Below, piece after piece: positions 9,754 through 19,033 of a stretch of 64,000 nt of DNA (position 1 is the first letter of the stretch; each line of letters opens with the position of its first letter). Where the stretch lies: NCBI GenBank assembly GCA_934565855.1, contig CAKTIO010000001.1:186001-250000 (forward strand), written 5' to 3'. Under the pieces are notes generated by a model, which had not been told where the DNA came from, made no database searches, and worked only from the letters and a program-made list of their open reading frames with translations. The stretch comes from an uncultured Dysosmobacter sp. Its GTDB lineage: Bacteria; Bacillota; Clostridia; Oscillospirales; Oscillospiraceae. A program made the position numbers and the translations under genes.

Positions 9754-10254
9754 TTAACCGATGATCTCTTCAACGCTCTTGCCGCGGATACGAGCAACTT
9801 CCTCGGGGCTGCGCATAGACTTCAGACCCTCAAAAGCAGCTGCCACCACGTTGTTGGCGTTGTTGGAGCGCAGGCACTTGGTACGGATATCCTTAATGCC
9901 AGCTGCTTCGACGACAGCACGCACAGCGCCGCCGGCGATCACGCCGGTACCGGGAGCTGCGGGCTTCATCAGCACGCGACCAGCGCCAGCCACACCAATC
10001 GTCTCATGGGGAATAGTGCTGCCGGACAGCTTCACCGTAATCATATTCTTCTTAGCAGCTTCCAGACCCTTGCGGATTGCCTCAGGAACCTCGGAAGCCT
10101 TGCCCAGTCCATAACCGACCTTGCCCTTCTGGTCGCCTACCACAACCAGTGCGGCAAACTTCATCACACGACCGCCCTTGACGGTCTTGGAAACACGGTT
10201 GAGGGCAACAACCTTTTCCGTATACTCGCTGGGTTCTCTTTCAAATCTCGGCAT
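9754..10254 (-). CDS. rpsE: 30S ribosomal protein S5
   Basis: 166 aa with the double-stranded RNA-binding-like N-domain ([15 protein letters not shown]) and C-domain ([19 protein letters not shown]). Takes part in translational fidelity and in the mRNA entry channel. Start follows GGAGGGAGG. Confidence 0.98.
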   Translation of the reverse strand: MPRFEREPSEYTEKVVALNRVSKTVKGGRVMKFAALVVVGDQKGKVGYGLGKASEVPEAIRKGLEAAKKNMITVKLSGSTIPHETIGVAGAGRVLMKPAAPGTGVIAGGAVRAVVEAAGIKDIRTKCLRSNNANNVVAAAFEGLKSMRSPEEVARIRGKSVEEIIG

Positions 10255-10274
10255 TTTGTTGTTCCTCCCTCCGA

Positions 10275-10634
10275 TTAAAACTTCAGACCGCCCTCACGGG
10301 CGCCGTCGGCCAGAGCCTGCACGCGACCATGGTACAGATAACCACCGCGGTCAAACACGACGTTCTCCACACCCTTAGCCTTTGCGCGCTCGGCAACCAG
10401 CTTGCCGACTGCGGTAGCAGCAGCAACATTGCCGCCGTAACCTTCGATAGCCTTATCCAGAGAAGAAGCAGAAGCCAGAGTCACACCATTGACATCGTCA
10501 ATGACCTGAGCATAGATGTTGGCTTCGCTGCGGAACACATTCAGACGGGGCATCTCGGGAGTGCCGGAGATCTTGCCACGCACTCTCTTATGACGCTTCA
10601 AGCGCTGAGCATTGGTATTCGGTCTTTTAATCAT
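10275..10634 (-). CDS. rplR: 50S ribosomal protein L18
   Basis: 119 aa. Binds 5S rRNA in the central protuberance. Family ends are present: basic start [15 protein letters not shown] and end [31 protein letters not shown] before the ATG. Confidence 0.98.
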   Translation of the reverse strand: MIKRPNTNAQRLKRHKRVRGKISGTPEMPRLNVFRSEANIYAQVIDDVNGVTLASASSLDKAIEGYGGNVAAATAVGKLVAERAKAKGVENVVFDRGGYLYHGRVQALADGAREGGLKF

Positions 10635-10648
10635 ATCGGCACACCTCC

Positions 10649-11194
10649 TTACTTCTTACCGCCGGTCTTACCGACCTTGCGGCGGATGACTTCGTTTGCG
10701 TACTTGATGCCCTTGCCCTTATAAGGCTCAGGCGGACGCTTCTCGCGGACCTCAGCAGCAAACTGACCAACAGCCTGCTTATCGCAGCCGCGAATCACAA
10801 TTTTATTGGGAGAGGGGACATCAATGGAAATTCCCTCGATCTCAGAAACAATCACCTGATGAGAGAAGCCCAGGTTCATGACCAGGTTCTTACCCTCCTT
10901 GGCAACACGGTAACCAACACCATTGACTTCCAGTTCCTTGGTATACTCCTCATGGACGCCCTGAACCATATTGGCCAGCAGGGTGCGGGTCAGACCGTGC
11001 AGGCTGCGGTGCAGCTTGTCGTCGGAGGGACGATCCACAGTGATTGTATTGCCTTCCAGTTTAATGATCATTTCAGGGCGCAGAGCGCGGGTCAACTCGC
11101 CCTTGGGTCCCTTGACCGTCACCACGTTACCGTCTGCGACAGTGACAGTGACGCCTGCGGGGACGGTAATGGGCATTCTACCAATTCTTGACAT
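10649..11194 (-). CDS. rplF: 50S ribosomal protein L6
   Basis: 181 aa with two L6 repeats. Starts [15 protein letters not shown] and ends with the signature [19 protein letters not shown]. Near the factor-binding site of the large subunit. Confidence 0.98.
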   Translation of the reverse strand: MSRIGRMPITVPAGVTVTVADGNVVTVKGPKGELTRALRPEMIIKLEGNTITVDRPSDDKLHRSLHGLTRTLLANMVQGVHEEYTKELEVNGVGYRVAKEGKNLVMNLGFSHQVIVSEIEGISIDVPSPNKIVIRGCDKQAVGQFAAEVREKRPPEPYKGKGIKYANEVIRRKVGKTGGKK

Positions 11195-11209
11195 TGTTAA
11201 ATACCCTCC

Positions 11210-11608
11210 TTACCAGACGAATGCCAGGACCTCGCCGCCGACATGTGCAGCACGAGCCTGCTTATCGGTCATGACGCCCTTGGACGTGGAGATGATTGCG
11301 ATACCCAGACCACGGAGAACGCGGGGCAGCTCGTCTGCACCGACGTAAACGCGGAGACCGGGCTTGCTGACGCGGCGCAGGCCAGTGATGACCTTTTCCT
11401 TGCCAGCGTTGTACTTCAGAGTGATGTGGATCATGCCCTGCAGACCGTCATCCACCACGGAGAAGTTCTTGATGTAGCCTTCATCCAGCAGAATCTGAGC
11501 AATGCTCTTCTTCATGTTGGAGGCGGGAACATCAACGGTTTCGTGCTTGGCGCTGTTTGCGTTGCGGATGCGGGTCAGCATATCCGCAACAGGATCAGTG
11601 ATATGCAT
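11210..11608 (-). CDS. rpsH: 30S ribosomal protein S8
   Basis: 132 aa. Starts [18 protein letters not shown]. The C-terminal [14 protein letters not shown] segment binds helix 21 of 16S rRNA. In E. coli S8 is the feedback repressor of the spc operon. Here it is preceded by an unusual 181-bp gap. Confidence 0.98.
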   Translation of the reverse strand: MHITDPVADMLTRIRNANSAKHETVDVPASNMKKSIAQILLDEGYIKNFSVVDDGLQGMIHITLKYNAGKEKVITGLRRVSKPGLRVYVGADELPRVLRGLGIAIISTSKGVMTDKQARAAHVGGEVLAFVW

Positions 11609-11789
11609 GTTTTGTTCCTCCTGTTTTTAGAGTTACGGTCAAAGACCGTTTTGGCAGCGAGGTATCACCATGAATGGAGCAGTCCGCTCGCGCGTGATGC
11701 CCAATTCACAGTGACCTTTCGCCATCCGTTTATCGCCAGGACCCATATCAAAGTCCCTGGTTTCGGGTTGGTTCGCGCTCCTTTAGAAA
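11609..11789 (-). other. untranslated structured gap between rpsZ and rpsH
   Basis: Gene-free 181-bp stretch inside an otherwise tightly packed operon. It holds a perfect hairpin ACGGTC-TTT-GACCGT (11635-11649) about 30 nt before the rpsH start. Further upstream, CCAGG and CCTGG arms face each other. No open frame with a ribosome site is present. Possibly a binding site for a ribosomal protein or a degraded insertion. Confidence 0.45.
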
Positions 11790-11975
11790 TTAGAAGGAAG
11801 CCTTGCGAACGCCGGGAATCTCGCCCTTGTAAGCCAGCTCACGGAAGCAGATACGGCACACGCCGTAATCACGCAGGTAAGCATGGGGACGACCACAGAG
11901 CTTGCAGCGGTTGTACTTGCGGGTAGAGAACTTCGCAGGTGCCTGCTGCTTCAAAATCATGGATTTCTTAGCCAT
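11790..11975 (-). CDS. rpsZ: 30S ribosomal protein S14, zinc-binding form
   Basis: 61-aa short S14 with four zinc cysteines, CKLCG and CRICF. Ends PGVRKASF. Assembly protein of the 30S head. Zinc-dependent, in contrast to S4 of this genome. Confidence 0.97.
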   Translation of the reverse strand: MAKKSMILKQQAPAKFSTRKYNRCKLCGRPHAYLRDYGVCRICFRELAYKGEIPGVRKASF

Positions 11976-11989
11976 TCTTCTTCTCCTCC

Positions 11990-12529
11990 TTAGCGAGCAA
12001 AGGGAGCGCCGACCTGCTGCAGCAGGGTGCGGGCCTCTTCATCGGTCTGGGCGGTGGTGACAATGATGATGTCCATACCGCGGATCTTGTCGATCTTATC
12101 GTACTCGATCTCGGGGAAGATCAGCTGTTCCTTGATACCCAGGGAATAGTTGCCGCGACCATCAAAAGCGTTGGGATTGATGCCGTTGAAGTCACGGACA
12201 CGGGGCAGTGCCACGTTGAACAGACGGTCCAAGAACTCCCACATCTTATCGCCGCGCAGAGTGACCTTTGCGCCGATGGGCATATCCTCACGCAGCTTGA
12301 AGTTTGCGATGGACTTACGAGCCTTGGTGATGATGGGCTTCTGACCGGTAATCTTGCTCAGATCGCCGACAACATTTTCCAGAACCTTGGAGTTTTCACG
12401 AGCCTCACCGCAGCCCACGTTTACAACGACCTTGTCGATCTTGGGGATCTGCATGACGCTCTTGTAACCGAACTGCTTCATCAGAGCGGGAGCGACTTCG
12501 GCTTTGTACTTTTCCTTCAGTCTTGCCAT
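11990..12529 (-). CDS. rplE: 50S ribosomal protein L5
   Basis: 179 aa. Binds 5S rRNA and contacts P-site tRNA. Typical start [23 protein letters not shown] and the [10 protein letters not shown] end. AAAGGAG before the ATG. Confidence 0.98.
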   Translation of the reverse strand: MARLKEKYKAEVAPALMKQFGYKSVMQIPKIDKVVVNVGCGEARENSKVLENVVGDLSKITGQKPIITKARKSIANFKLREDMPIGAKVTLRGDKMWEFLDRLFNVALPRVRDFNGINPNAFDGRGNYSLGIKEQLIFPEIEYDKIDKIRGMDIIIVTTAQTDEEARTLLQQVGAPFAR

Positions 12530-12546
12530 ATCGTTTCGCTCCTTTC

Positions 12547-12861
12547 TTACAGCTCAGCGCCGCAGTGCTTGCACACGCGGGTCTTCTTGCCGTTTTCGAT
12601 CTTATGGGCAATACGAGTGCCCTTGCCGCACTTGGGGCAGACCACCTGCACCTTGCAGGAGGCGATAGCAGCCTCGCGCTTCACGATGCCGCCCTCTTCA
12701 CCCTGTCTGCGGGGCTTCACATGGCAGGTTGCCACGTTGATGCCCTCAGCCACAACCTTGGACTCGCCGGGAACGGTGCCCAGCACCTTGCCCTGCTTGC
12801 CCTTGTCCTTACCGGACAGGACGACGATGGTATCGCCCTTCTTAATGTTCATAGTAGACAT
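12547..12861 (-). CDS. rplX: 50S ribosomal protein L24 with zinc ribbon
   Basis: 104 aa. The N-terminal KOW domain reads [20 protein letters not shown]. The C-terminus carries two CxxC pairs (CPKCGKG and CKHCGAE) that form a zinc ribbon seen in some Firmicutes L24. An assembly initiator of the large subunit. The ATG at 12861 follows GGAGGG; an in-frame codon six positions upstream is not preferred. Confidence 0.96.
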   Translation of the reverse strand: MSTMNIKKGDTIVVLSGKDKGKQGKVLGTVPGESKVVAEGINVATCHVKPRRQGEEGGIVKREAAIASCKVQVVCPKCGKGTRIAHKIENGKKTRVCKHCGAEL

Positions 12862-12875
12862 TCTCGGCACCCTCC

Positions 12876-13244
12876 TCAAATCACTTCGGGAGCCAGGGAC
12901 AGGATCTTCATGTAATCCTTATCGCGCAGCTCTCTTGCAACCGGCCCAAAAATACGGGTACCTCTGGGGTTCTTGTCGTCCTTGATCAGAACAGCGGCGT
13001 TGTCATCGAAACGGACATAGGTGCCGTCTGCACGGCGGACGCCCTTTGCACTACGGACGATCACAGCCTTTACGACCTCGCCCTTCTTCACAGTGCCGCC
13101 GGGAGCTGCCTTGCGGACAGATGCCACGATCACATCACCGATGTTGCCGAACTTGCGGGTAGAACCGCCCAGAACACGGATGCACTTGATTTCCTTGGCG
13201 CCGGTATTATCGGCAACCTTCAGATAGCTTTCCTGCTGAATCAT
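12876..13244 (-). CDS. rplN: 50S ribosomal protein L14
   Basis: 122 aa, begins [19 protein letters not shown], ends [16 protein letters not shown]. Forms intersubunit bridge B8. Normal length and place. Confidence 0.98.
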   Translation of the reverse strand: MIQQESYLKVADNTGAKEIKCIRVLGGSTRKFGNIGDVIVASVRKAAPGGTVKKGEVVKAVIVRSAKGVRRADGTYVRFDDNAAVLIKDDKNPRGTRIFGPVARELRDKDYMKILSLAPEVI

Positions 13245-13258
13245 AACTCGGCACCTCC

Positions 13259-13522
13259 TTACTTCGCTTTTTCAATGATCTCGACCACGCGCCAACGCTT
13301 GTCCTTGGACAGGGGGCGGGTCTCCATCACCTTGACCTTATCGCCGATGCCGCAGGCGTTTTCTTCGTCGTGGGCCTTCAGCTTATAGGTACGACCGACA
13401 ATCTTCTTGTACAGGGGATGTGCCACACGGTCTTCAATGGCGACAACCACGGTCTTATCCATCTTGTCGGAAACGACCTTACCAACTCTCGTTTTCCGGG
13501 AGGAAGTTCTCTTTTCTTCCAT
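13259..13522 (-). CDS. rpsQ: 30S ribosomal protein S17
   Basis: 87 aa OB-fold protein; contains [17 protein letters not shown] and [20 protein letters not shown]. Early 16S rRNA-binding protein. Confidence 0.98.
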   Translation of the reverse strand: MEEKRTSSRKTRVGKVVSDKMDKTVVVAIEDRVAHPLYKKIVGRTYKLKAHDEENACGIGDKVKVMETRPLSKDKRWRVVEIIEKAK

Positions 13523-13539
13523 GTTCGCTTACCTCCTTC

Positions 13540-13740
13540 TCACTGCTTGTCGGAAGCCTGGAGCTCCCGCAAAACGGTCTTGACTCGGGCAATATCGCGC
13601 TTGGTTTCCTTGATCTTCAGCGGATTGTCCAGCTGATTGGTAGCATGCTGCATGCGAAGGAAGAACAGGTCCTTCTTCAGACCGGTCAGCTTTTCATTCA
13701 GCTGCTCGGCATTCATCTTACGAACTTCGTTTGCCTTCAT
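13540..13740 (-). CDS. rpmC: 50S ribosomal protein L29
   Basis: 66-aa helical hairpin protein; [18 protein letters not shown] then [18 protein letters not shown]. Sits at the tunnel exit where trigger factor and SRP dock. Start at 13740 directly follows the rplP stop; a 43-codon in-frame extension is an artefact of the rplP shadow frame. Confidence 0.97.
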   Translation of the reverse strand: MKANEVRKMNAEQLNEKLTGLKKDLFFLRMQHATNQLDNPLKIKETKRDIARVKTVLRELQASDKQ

Positions 13741-13741
13741 C

Positions 13742-14179
13742 TTACTCACCTGCTTCCTCTGCCACGGCAGCAGACTCTGCGGACACGATCTTGGTCTTGA
13801 TGGGCAGCTTGTGGCTGGCCAGACGCAGAGCCTCGCGGGCAACTTCTTCGGGTACGCCGGCGATCTCAAACATCACACGGCCGGGCTTCACGACAGCCAC
13901 CCAGAACTCGGGAGAACCCTTACCGGAACCCATTCGGGTGTCAGCCGGCTTCTTGGTAACGGGCTTGTCGGGGAAAATCTTGATCCAGACCTGACCGCCA
14001 CGCTTGGTGTAACGGGTCATGGCAACACGGGCTGCCTCGATCTGGTTGCTGGTGATCCATGCAGGCTCGGTAGCCTGCAGACCAAACTCACCATAGCTAA
14101 CGGTATTGCCGCGCATTGCCTTACCGGTCATACGACCGCGGTGAACACGACGGTACTTAACTCTCTTCGGCAGAAGCAT
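13742..14179 (-). CDS. rplP: 50S ribosomal protein L16
   Basis: 145 aa, [19 protein letters not shown] start and [20 protein letters not shown] motif. Near the A site and peptidyl transferase centre. The ATG overlaps the rpsC stop by one base. Confidence 0.98.
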   Translation of the reverse strand: MLLPKRVKYRRVHRGRMTGKAMRGNTVSYGEFGLQATEPAWITSNQIEAARVAMTRYTKRGGQVWIKIFPDKPVTKKPADTRMGSGKGSPEFWVAVVKPGRVMFEIAGVPEEVAREALRLASHKLPIKTKIVSAESAAVAEEAGE

Positions 14180-15069
14180 TACTGGGCTCCTCCTTCCTTA
14201 GCGGGGGCTGCGGGAGCAGCCGGACGGGAATAGTTGTTGCTGCGGTTGAAGCCGCCCTGGGGACGACCCTGACCATTGCTGCGGTTGAAGCCGCCCTGAC
14301 CGTTACCACGGTTGTAACCCTGACCATTGCCACGGTTAAAGCCACCGGAACGACGGTCACCATCACGGCGGGGACGACGCTCACGACGCTCCTGATAGGG
14401 CTTGGAGGTGTCCATCGTGCGGGGAGTGGTCCGCAGGGTCTGGCTCAGAACCTCGCCCTTGTAGATCCAAACCTTCACGCCGATACGACCGAAGGTGGTA
14501 GCGGCCTCAGCAAAGCCGTACTCAATGTCGGCACGGATGGTCTGCAGAGGAATGGTACCCTCGTGGTAATGCTCCACGCCAGCGATCTCACGACCGCCCA
14601 GACGACCGGAGCAGCAGCACTTGATGCCCTTTGCGCCAGCGCGCATAGCGCGTGCCATAGCGTTCTTCATCGCACGGCGGTGGGAAATACGCTTCTCCAG
14701 CTGCTGAGCAATGCTCTCAGCCACCAGCTGTGCGTTCATGTCGGGGTTCTTCACCTCAACGATGTTCAGCTTGACCTTCTTGCCGATCAGCTTTTCTACA
14801 GCCAGACGGTACTGTTCGATCTGCTCGCCGCCCTTGCCGATGACCACACCGGGACGTGCGCAGTGCAGGTAAATGGTCACTGCATCGTTGCTGCGCTCAA
14901 TCTCGATCTTGGGAACGCCTGCACCGTACAGGGTCTTCTTCAGATACTTCCGGATCTTCTGATCCTCGACGATCAGGTCGCCGACCTTTTCTTCACTGGC
15001 ATACCAACGGGAATCCCAGTCTTTGATGACGCCCACGCGAAGTCCGTGGGGATTTACTTTCTGTCCCAT
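14179..15069 (-). CDS. rpsC: 30S ribosomal protein S3 with long low-complexity tail
   Basis: 296 aa, against about 210-230 aa for most S3 proteins. The KH domain ([19 protein letters not shown]) and S3 C-domain are intact to about residue 225. After that comes a 70-residue Gly/Asn/Arg-rich tail made of repeated FNRGNGQG / YNRGNGQG / FNRSNGQG units, ending in an Ala/Pro stretch. The repeats are also visible at DNA level at 14230-14350. S3 lines the mRNA entry tunnel, so the tail is expected to be solvent-exposed. Confidence 0.97.
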   Translation of the reverse strand: MGQKVNPHGLRVGVIKDWDSRWYASEEKVGDLIVEDQKIRKYLKKTLYGAGVPKIEIERSNDAVTIYLHCARPGVVIGKGGEQIEQYRLAVEKLIGKKVKLNIVEVKNPDMNAQLVAESIAQQLEKRISHRRAMKNAMARAMRAGAKGIKCCCSGRLGGREIAGVEHYHEGTIPLQTIRADIEYGFAEAATTFGRIGVKVWIYKGEVLSQTLRTTPRTMDTSKPYQERRERRPRRDGDRRSGGFNRGNGQGYNRGNGQGGFNRSNGQGRPQGGFNRSNNYSRPAAPAAPAKEGGAQ

Positions 15070-15088
15070 AAACTGTCTCCTCCCTTTC

Positions 15089-15442
15089 TTATGCCTTTTC
15101 CGTCACAGCGAGAGTGACGTGAGATGTTCTCTTATTGATGCGGTAAGCACGACCCTGTGCCCGGGGCATCATCCGCTTCAGGATGGGACCGGGGGTTGCA
15201 TACACTTCGGAAACATACAGCGTGGAGGGATCCATGCTGAAATTGTTCTCAGCGTTGGCTGCTGCGCTCTTCAGCAGCTTCATCAGGGGCTCAGAGGCAG
15301 CCTTGGGGGTCTGCATCAGAATCGCCATAGCCGTTCCAACATCCTTGCCGCGGATCAGATCGCAGACGATCTGAACCTTACGGGGAGCGATGCGGACATA
15401 GCGCAGGTACGCATATGCTACTTTCTTATCCATGTTCTGCAT
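15089..15442 (-). CDS. rplV: 50S ribosomal protein L22
   Basis: 117 aa; [19 protein letters not shown] near the N-terminus and the tunnel beta-hairpin region [20 protein letters not shown], where macrolide-resistance changes arise in other bacteria. Normal sequence here. Confidence 0.98.
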   Translation of the reverse strand: MQNMDKKVAYAYLRYVRIAPRKVQIVCDLIRGKDVGTAMAILMQTPKAASEPLMKLLKSAAANAENNFSMDPSTLYVSEVYATPGPILKRMMPRAQGRAYRINKRTSHVTLAVTEKA

Positions 15443-15451
15443 CCTCCTTCT

Positions 15452-15715
15452 TTAGTCTTTCTTTGCATGGCCGCGGAACGTGCGGGTGGGAGCGAACTCG
15501 CCCAACTTGTGTCCGACCATGTCTTCCTGCACATACACGGGCACATGCTTGCGACCGTCATGCACAGCGATGGTGTGACCGACGAAGGCGGGGAAGATGG
15601 TGGAGCTGCGGCTCCAGGTCTTCAGGACCTTCTTCTCGTTCTTCTCGTTCATTTCCTCGACCCGCTTCAGAAGCTCAGGGGCAACATACGGGCCTTTTTT
15701 AACAGATCTGCTCAT
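15452..15715 (-). CDS. rpsS: 30S ribosomal protein S19
   Basis: 87 aa; [20 protein letters not shown] start and [19 protein letters not shown] end. 30S head protein that pairs with S13. Confidence 0.98.
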   Translation of the reverse strand: MSRSVKKGPYVAPELLKRVEEMNEKNEKKVLKTWSRSSTIFPAFVGHTIAVHDGRKHVPVYVQEDMVGHKLGEFAPTRTFRGHAKKD

Positions 15716-15730
15716 ATTTCCTTGCCTCCC

Positions 15731-16567
15731 TTACTTCTCGTTGCGACGCTTCACAATGAACTTATTGGTGGGGTTCTTGCCCTTACGGGTCTTGTAGCCC
15801 ATAGCCGGCTTGCCCCAAGGAGTCACAGGACCGGGACGACCGACAGGTGCGCGACCCTCGCCACCGCCGTGGGGGTGGTCATTGGGGTTCATAACAGAAC
15901 CGCGCACGGTGGGACGCCAACCCATGTGGCGCTTACGACCAGCCTTGCCGATGTTGATGTTCTCATGCTCGATGTTGCCGACCTGACCGATGGAAGCCAT
16001 GCAGTTGGTACGGACGATGCGAACCTCGCCGGAGGGCATGCGGATCTGAGCGTCATTGCCTTCCTTTGCCATCAGCTGAGCAGCGGTACCAGCGGAACGA
16101 ACCAGCTGTGCGCCGTTGCCGGGATGCATTTCAATGTTGTGGATCACAGTACCGACGGGGATGTTGGCGATGGGCAGTGCGTTGCCGACCTTGATATCGG
16201 CGTTGGGACCTGCTTCCACCTTGTCGCCGGCGTTCAGACCAACGGGAGCCAGAATGTAGCGGCGCTCGCCGTCCTCATATTCCACCAGAGCGATGTTTGC
16301 GCTGCGGTTGGGGTCATACTCCAGACGCAGAACGGTTGCAAACATATCCTGCTTGTCGCGCTTGAAATCGATCACACGATACTTGCGCTTGTTGCCGCCA
16401 CCGCGATGACGGACGGTGATGCGACCGTAGCTGTTGCGGCCGGAAGACTTCTTCAGAACCTCAGTCAGGCTGGGCTCAGGCTTTGCCTTCTTATCAATGC
16501 CATCGAACCCGGAGACAGTCATCTGACGTCTGGAAGGGGTCGTCGGCTTAAAAGTTTTGATAGACAT
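15731..16567 (-). CDS. rplB: 50S ribosomal protein L2
   Basis: 278 aa; conserved [18 protein letters not shown] and the C-terminal [20 protein letters not shown] stretch needed for peptidyl transferase. Full length. Confidence 0.98.
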   Translation of the reverse strand: MSIKTFKPTTPSRRQMTVSGFDGIDKKAKPEPSLTEVLKKSSGRNSYGRITVRHRGGGNKRKYRVIDFKRDKQDMFATVLRLEYDPNRSANIALVEYEDGERRYILAPVGLNAGDKVEAGPNADIKVGNALPIANIPVGTVIHNIEMHPGNGAQLVRSAGTAAQLMAKEGNDAQIRMPSGEVRIVRTNCMASIGQVGNIEHENINIGKAGRKRHMGWRPTVRGSVMNPNDHPHGGGEGRAPVGRPGPVTPWGKPAMGYKTRKGKNPTNKFIVKRRNEK

Positions 16568-16591
16568 TGTCGCTTTACACTCCTTCCGTTA

Positions 16592-16888
16592 TTAGACCAT
16601 ACCCTCGAAGAACTCGATGGTCTTGGAATCAGCCGTCAGCTGAACGTAAGCCTTTTTCCAGGTCTTCGTCATGCCAGGACGACCTGCGCCCATGCGCTTT
16701 TCCTTGCCGCGCATGGTCAAGGTGTTGACAGAAGCGACTTTCACGCCGAAAATCTCCTCAACAGCCTTCTTGATCTCCACCTTGCCAGCATCCTTTGCGA
16801 CCTCGAAGACGTACTTCTTGTCAGCGACGGAGGACATGGCGCGCTCGGTAATGATCGGGCGGATTACGATATCGTATGCAGTTGCCAT
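16592..16888 (-). CDS. rplW: 50S ribosomal protein L23
   Basis: 98 aa; tunnel-exit protein and docking site for trigger factor and SRP. Starts MATAYDIVIRPIITERAMS; the conserved loop MRGKEKRMGAGRPG is present. Start overlaps the rplD stop by one base. Confidence 0.98.
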   Translation of the reverse strand: MATAYDIVIRPIITERAMSSVADKKYVFEVAKDAGKVEIKKAVEEIFGVKVASVNTLTMRGKEKRMGAGRPGMTKTWKKAYVQLTADSKTIEFFEGMV

Positions 16889-17511
16889 TATGCGAACACC
16901 TCCTCGATTTTTGCGAGCGCAGCCTGATCGACCACCAGGTACTTGGCATTCAGGATGTCATAGACATTCATCAGTGCAGCGGGAGTGGTCAGCACGCCGG
17001 GGATGTTCCGGGCGCTCTTGACAACGGTCTCTTCCTTTTCCGGAGTGACCACAACAGCCTTGCCGTTGACGTTCACAGCGTTCAGGAACTTGCGGAAATC
17101 TGCGGTCTTGATGGCGTCCATCTTGATGGAGTCGATCACAACCAGAGAGCCCTCAGCAGCCTTGGCGGACAGGACGGACTTCAGCGCCAGGCGCTTGACC
17201 TTCTTGTTCAGCACATAGCTGTAATCGCGGGGCTTGGGAGCGAACACGATACCGCCGTGGGTCCACTGCGGAGAACGGGTGGAACCCTGACGGGCATGAC
17301 CGGTACCCTTCTGCTTCCAGGGCTTTCTGCCGCCGCCGGAAACCTCAGCACGGGTCAGGGCGCTCTGGGTGCCCTGTCTGCAGTTTGCCAGGTGGTTCTT
17401 CACGACTTCGTGAACAACAGTCTGGTTCGGCTCGATGCCGAAGATCGCGTCGTTCAGTTCAACAGTGCCGACTTCAGCGCCAGCCATGTTCATCACTTTC
17501 ATAGTAGACAT
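16888..17511 (-). CDS. rplD: 50S ribosomal protein L4
   Basis: 207 aa. The tunnel loop RKPWKQKGTGHARQGSTRSP is intact. In E. coli L4 is the feedback regulator of the S10 operon, acting on the rpsJ leader; the rpsJ leader here is also long and structured. Confidence 0.98.
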   Translation of the reverse strand: MSTMKVMNMAGAEVGTVELNDAIFGIEPNQTVVHEVVKNHLANCRQGTQSALTRAEVSGGGRKPWKQKGTGHARQGSTRSPQWTHGGIVFAPKPRDYSYVLNKKVKRLALKSVLSAKAAEGSLVVIDSIKMDAIKTADFRKFLNAVNVNGKAVVVTPEKEETVVKSARNIPGVLTTPAALMNVYDILNAKYLVVDQAALAKIEEVFA

Positions 17512-17529
17512 TACTTAAGCACCCCTTTC

Positions 17530-18249
17530 TTACTTATTTCTTGCGGAGGCCTTCTGCGGGTTACGTCCGGAAGCCTTCTGCGGGTTCTTGCTGATGTCAG
17601 CGCCAGCCTGCTTGACCTTGTGGACCTTCACGGTGCTCTTGATGGTGACCAGTCCGCCCTTGGGTCCGGGGATTGCGCCGCAGACAACCAGCATATTCAA
17701 CTCGGGATCGACTTTCACAACGCTCAGGTTCTGAACCGTGACCTGATCCACGCCCATGTGACCTGCGCCGATCTTGCCCTTGAAGATACGGGAGGGATCG
17801 GTGGAGGAGCCCATGGAACCAGCGTGACGGTGAACAGGACCGCCGCCGTGGCTGGTGGGAGTGCGCTGTGCGCCCCAACGCTTGATGACGCCTGCGTAGC
17901 CATGACCCTTGCTGATGCCGGTCACGTCCACGAAGTCGCCAGCCTTAAAGGTGTCAGCCTTGACGATGTCGCCGATGTTCAGTTCCGCAGCGTTTTCCAG
18001 ATTGAACTCGCGCAGATGCTTCTTCGGTGCGACGCCAGCCTTATTCAGGTGACCCATCTCAGGCTTGGTGAGCTTTCTCTCAGCGATGTCCTCAAAGCCC
18101 AGCTGGACAGCTTCATAGCCGTCCTTCTCCGTGGTCTTCTTCTGAGTGACCACGCAGGGACCAGCTTCAATGACGGTTACGGGAATGACGTGACCGTTCT
18201 CATCGAAAATCTGGGACATGCCAACTTTTTTGCCGATGATTGCTTTCAT
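17530..18249 (-). CDS. rplC: 50S ribosomal protein L3
   Basis: 239 aa, about 25 longer than usual. The core is normal (KVGMSQIFDENGHVIPVTV and RAGSMGSSTDPSRIFKGK-type segment). The C-terminus is extended by a lysine-rich tail with the unit NPQKASGR / NPQKASAR in tandem. AAGGAGG before the ATG. Confidence 0.97.
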   Translation of the reverse strand: MKAIIGKKVGMSQIFDENGHVIPVTVIEAGPCVVTQKKTTEKDGYEAVQLGFEDIAERKLTKPEMGHLNKAGVAPKKHLREFNLENAAELNIGDIVKADTFKAGDFVDVTGISKGHGYAGVIKRWGAQRTPTSHGGGPVHRHAGSMGSSTDPSRIFKGKIGAGHMGVDQVTVQNLSVVKVDPELNMLVVCGAIPGPKGGLVTIKSTVKVHKVKQAGADISKNPQKASGRNPQKASARNK

Positions 18250-18380
18250 GTATTTTCCTCCTTAAAGGTTATTGGTCGGCTTAGGTTACCGGAGGCTCCG
18301 GCATTGCTCTGCCGACATGACCCGCCTGTCTCGCAAGACGACAGGCTTGGGTGAGCAAACAAACTCAGTGAGACCGCCTG
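18250..18380 (-). other. structured gap between rpsJ and rplC
   Basis: 131 untranslated bases. On the mRNA, GCCTGTC and GACAGGC arms form one hairpin (18324-18346). Two smaller hairpins, CGGCA/TGCCG (18299-18314) and CCGGA/TCCGG (18289-18301), share bases and so exclude each other. No terminator T-tract. Candidate site for translational control of rplC. Confidence 0.45.
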
Positions 18381-18695
18381 TTACAGCTTGATCTCGATTT
18401 CCACACCAGCGGGCAGCTCGAGAGCCATCAGAGCCTCGACCGTCTTAGGGGTGGACTTGGTGATGTCGATCAGTCTCTTGTGGGTGCGGCGCTCGAACTG
18501 CTCACGGCTGTCCTTGTACTTGTGCACTGCACGCAGGATGGTGACGATCTCCTTCTTGGTGGGCAGAGGAATGGGACCGGAGACCTCAGCGCCGGTGCGC
18601 TTTGCGGTTTCCACAATCTTCTCTGCACTCTGGTCGATGACCTGGTGGTCATAGGCCTTCAGACGAATGCGAATCATTTGTTTCTGTGCTGCCAT
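18381..18695 (-). CDS. rpsJ: 30S ribosomal protein S10
   Basis: 104 aa; first gene of the supercluster. [18 protein letters not shown] start and the HKRLIDI motif are present. S10 is also NusE of antitermination complexes. The frame is open 31 codons upstream, but the ATG at 18695 has GGAGG nine bases before it. Confidence 0.97.
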   Translation of the reverse strand: MAAQKQMIRIRLKAYDHQVIDQSAEKIVETAKRTGAEVSGPIPLPTKKEIVTILRAVHKYKDSREQFERRTHKRLIDITKSTPKTVEALMALELPAGVEIEIKL

Positions 18696-18987
18696 TGTTG
18701 TGTTCCTCCATAATTCGTACGTAGTTTGTCGCGGGTCTCGACTCCGTACGGCGAGAGAATTTTCTATACGCTTATCCGTGCGTATCATTCCGGCTCATGA
18801 AAAATACCGGCGTACATATGACACATACGGCCGGTACAACTGTTCATGGCGCAGCGATCTACGCAACGTACAGATTCTTCTCAGCCGCCCGATTATCGGA
18901 CATACTCCCCGAAAGTTACCGGCTTGCGCCGCAATCTCCCGGTTCATCGCAGTGTAGCAACAGGCACAATGCGCCTCGGTCGCGTAC
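18696..18987 (-). promoter_or_regulatory. S10-operon leader with terminator-like hairpin
   Basis: About 290 untranslated bases from the predicted start near 18987 to rpsJ. At 18800-18836 the RNA can form TACCGG/CCGGTA plus inner CGTA/TACG arms followed by five U residues, an intrinsic-terminator shape 100 nt before rpsJ. Upstream, 18917-18923 carries GCCGGTA, which can pair with the terminator's 5' arm or instead fold with ACCGG into its own hairpin. This is the layout of an attenuator. The controlling ligand is unknown; a ribosomal protein is likely by analogy. Confidence 0.5.
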
Positions 18988-18993
18988 TTGTCT

Positions 18994-19022
18994 ATAATAA
19001 AAGAAAACCCTCTCAATGTCAA
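18994..19022 (-). promoter_or_regulatory. promoter of the ribosomal supercluster
   Basis: TTGACA (19017-19022) and TATTAT (18994-18999) on the minus strand with a 17-bp spacer. The -35 element lies in the loop of the terminator of the preceding gene. Confidence 0.85.
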
Positions 19023-19033
19023 GAGGGTTTTCT
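19004..19033 (-). terminator. terminator of the membrane-protein gene, containing the S10 -35 box
   Basis: AAAACCCTCT and AGAGGGTTTT arms around an 8-nt loop, then CTTTTATT on the minus strand. It overlaps the stop of the upstream membrane-protein gene. Confidence 0.75.

Noticed and set aside
15023..16927. 634-codon open frame on the plus strand across rplV, rpsS and rplB
   Set aside because: It is the antisense shadow of well-conserved ribosomal genes with strong ribosome sites; its protein is low in charged residues and has no motif.
18795..19022. 75-codon minus-strand frame that could be a leader peptide of the S10 operon
   Set aside because: It begins at the -35 box, upstream of the predicted transcription start, and has no ribosome site.
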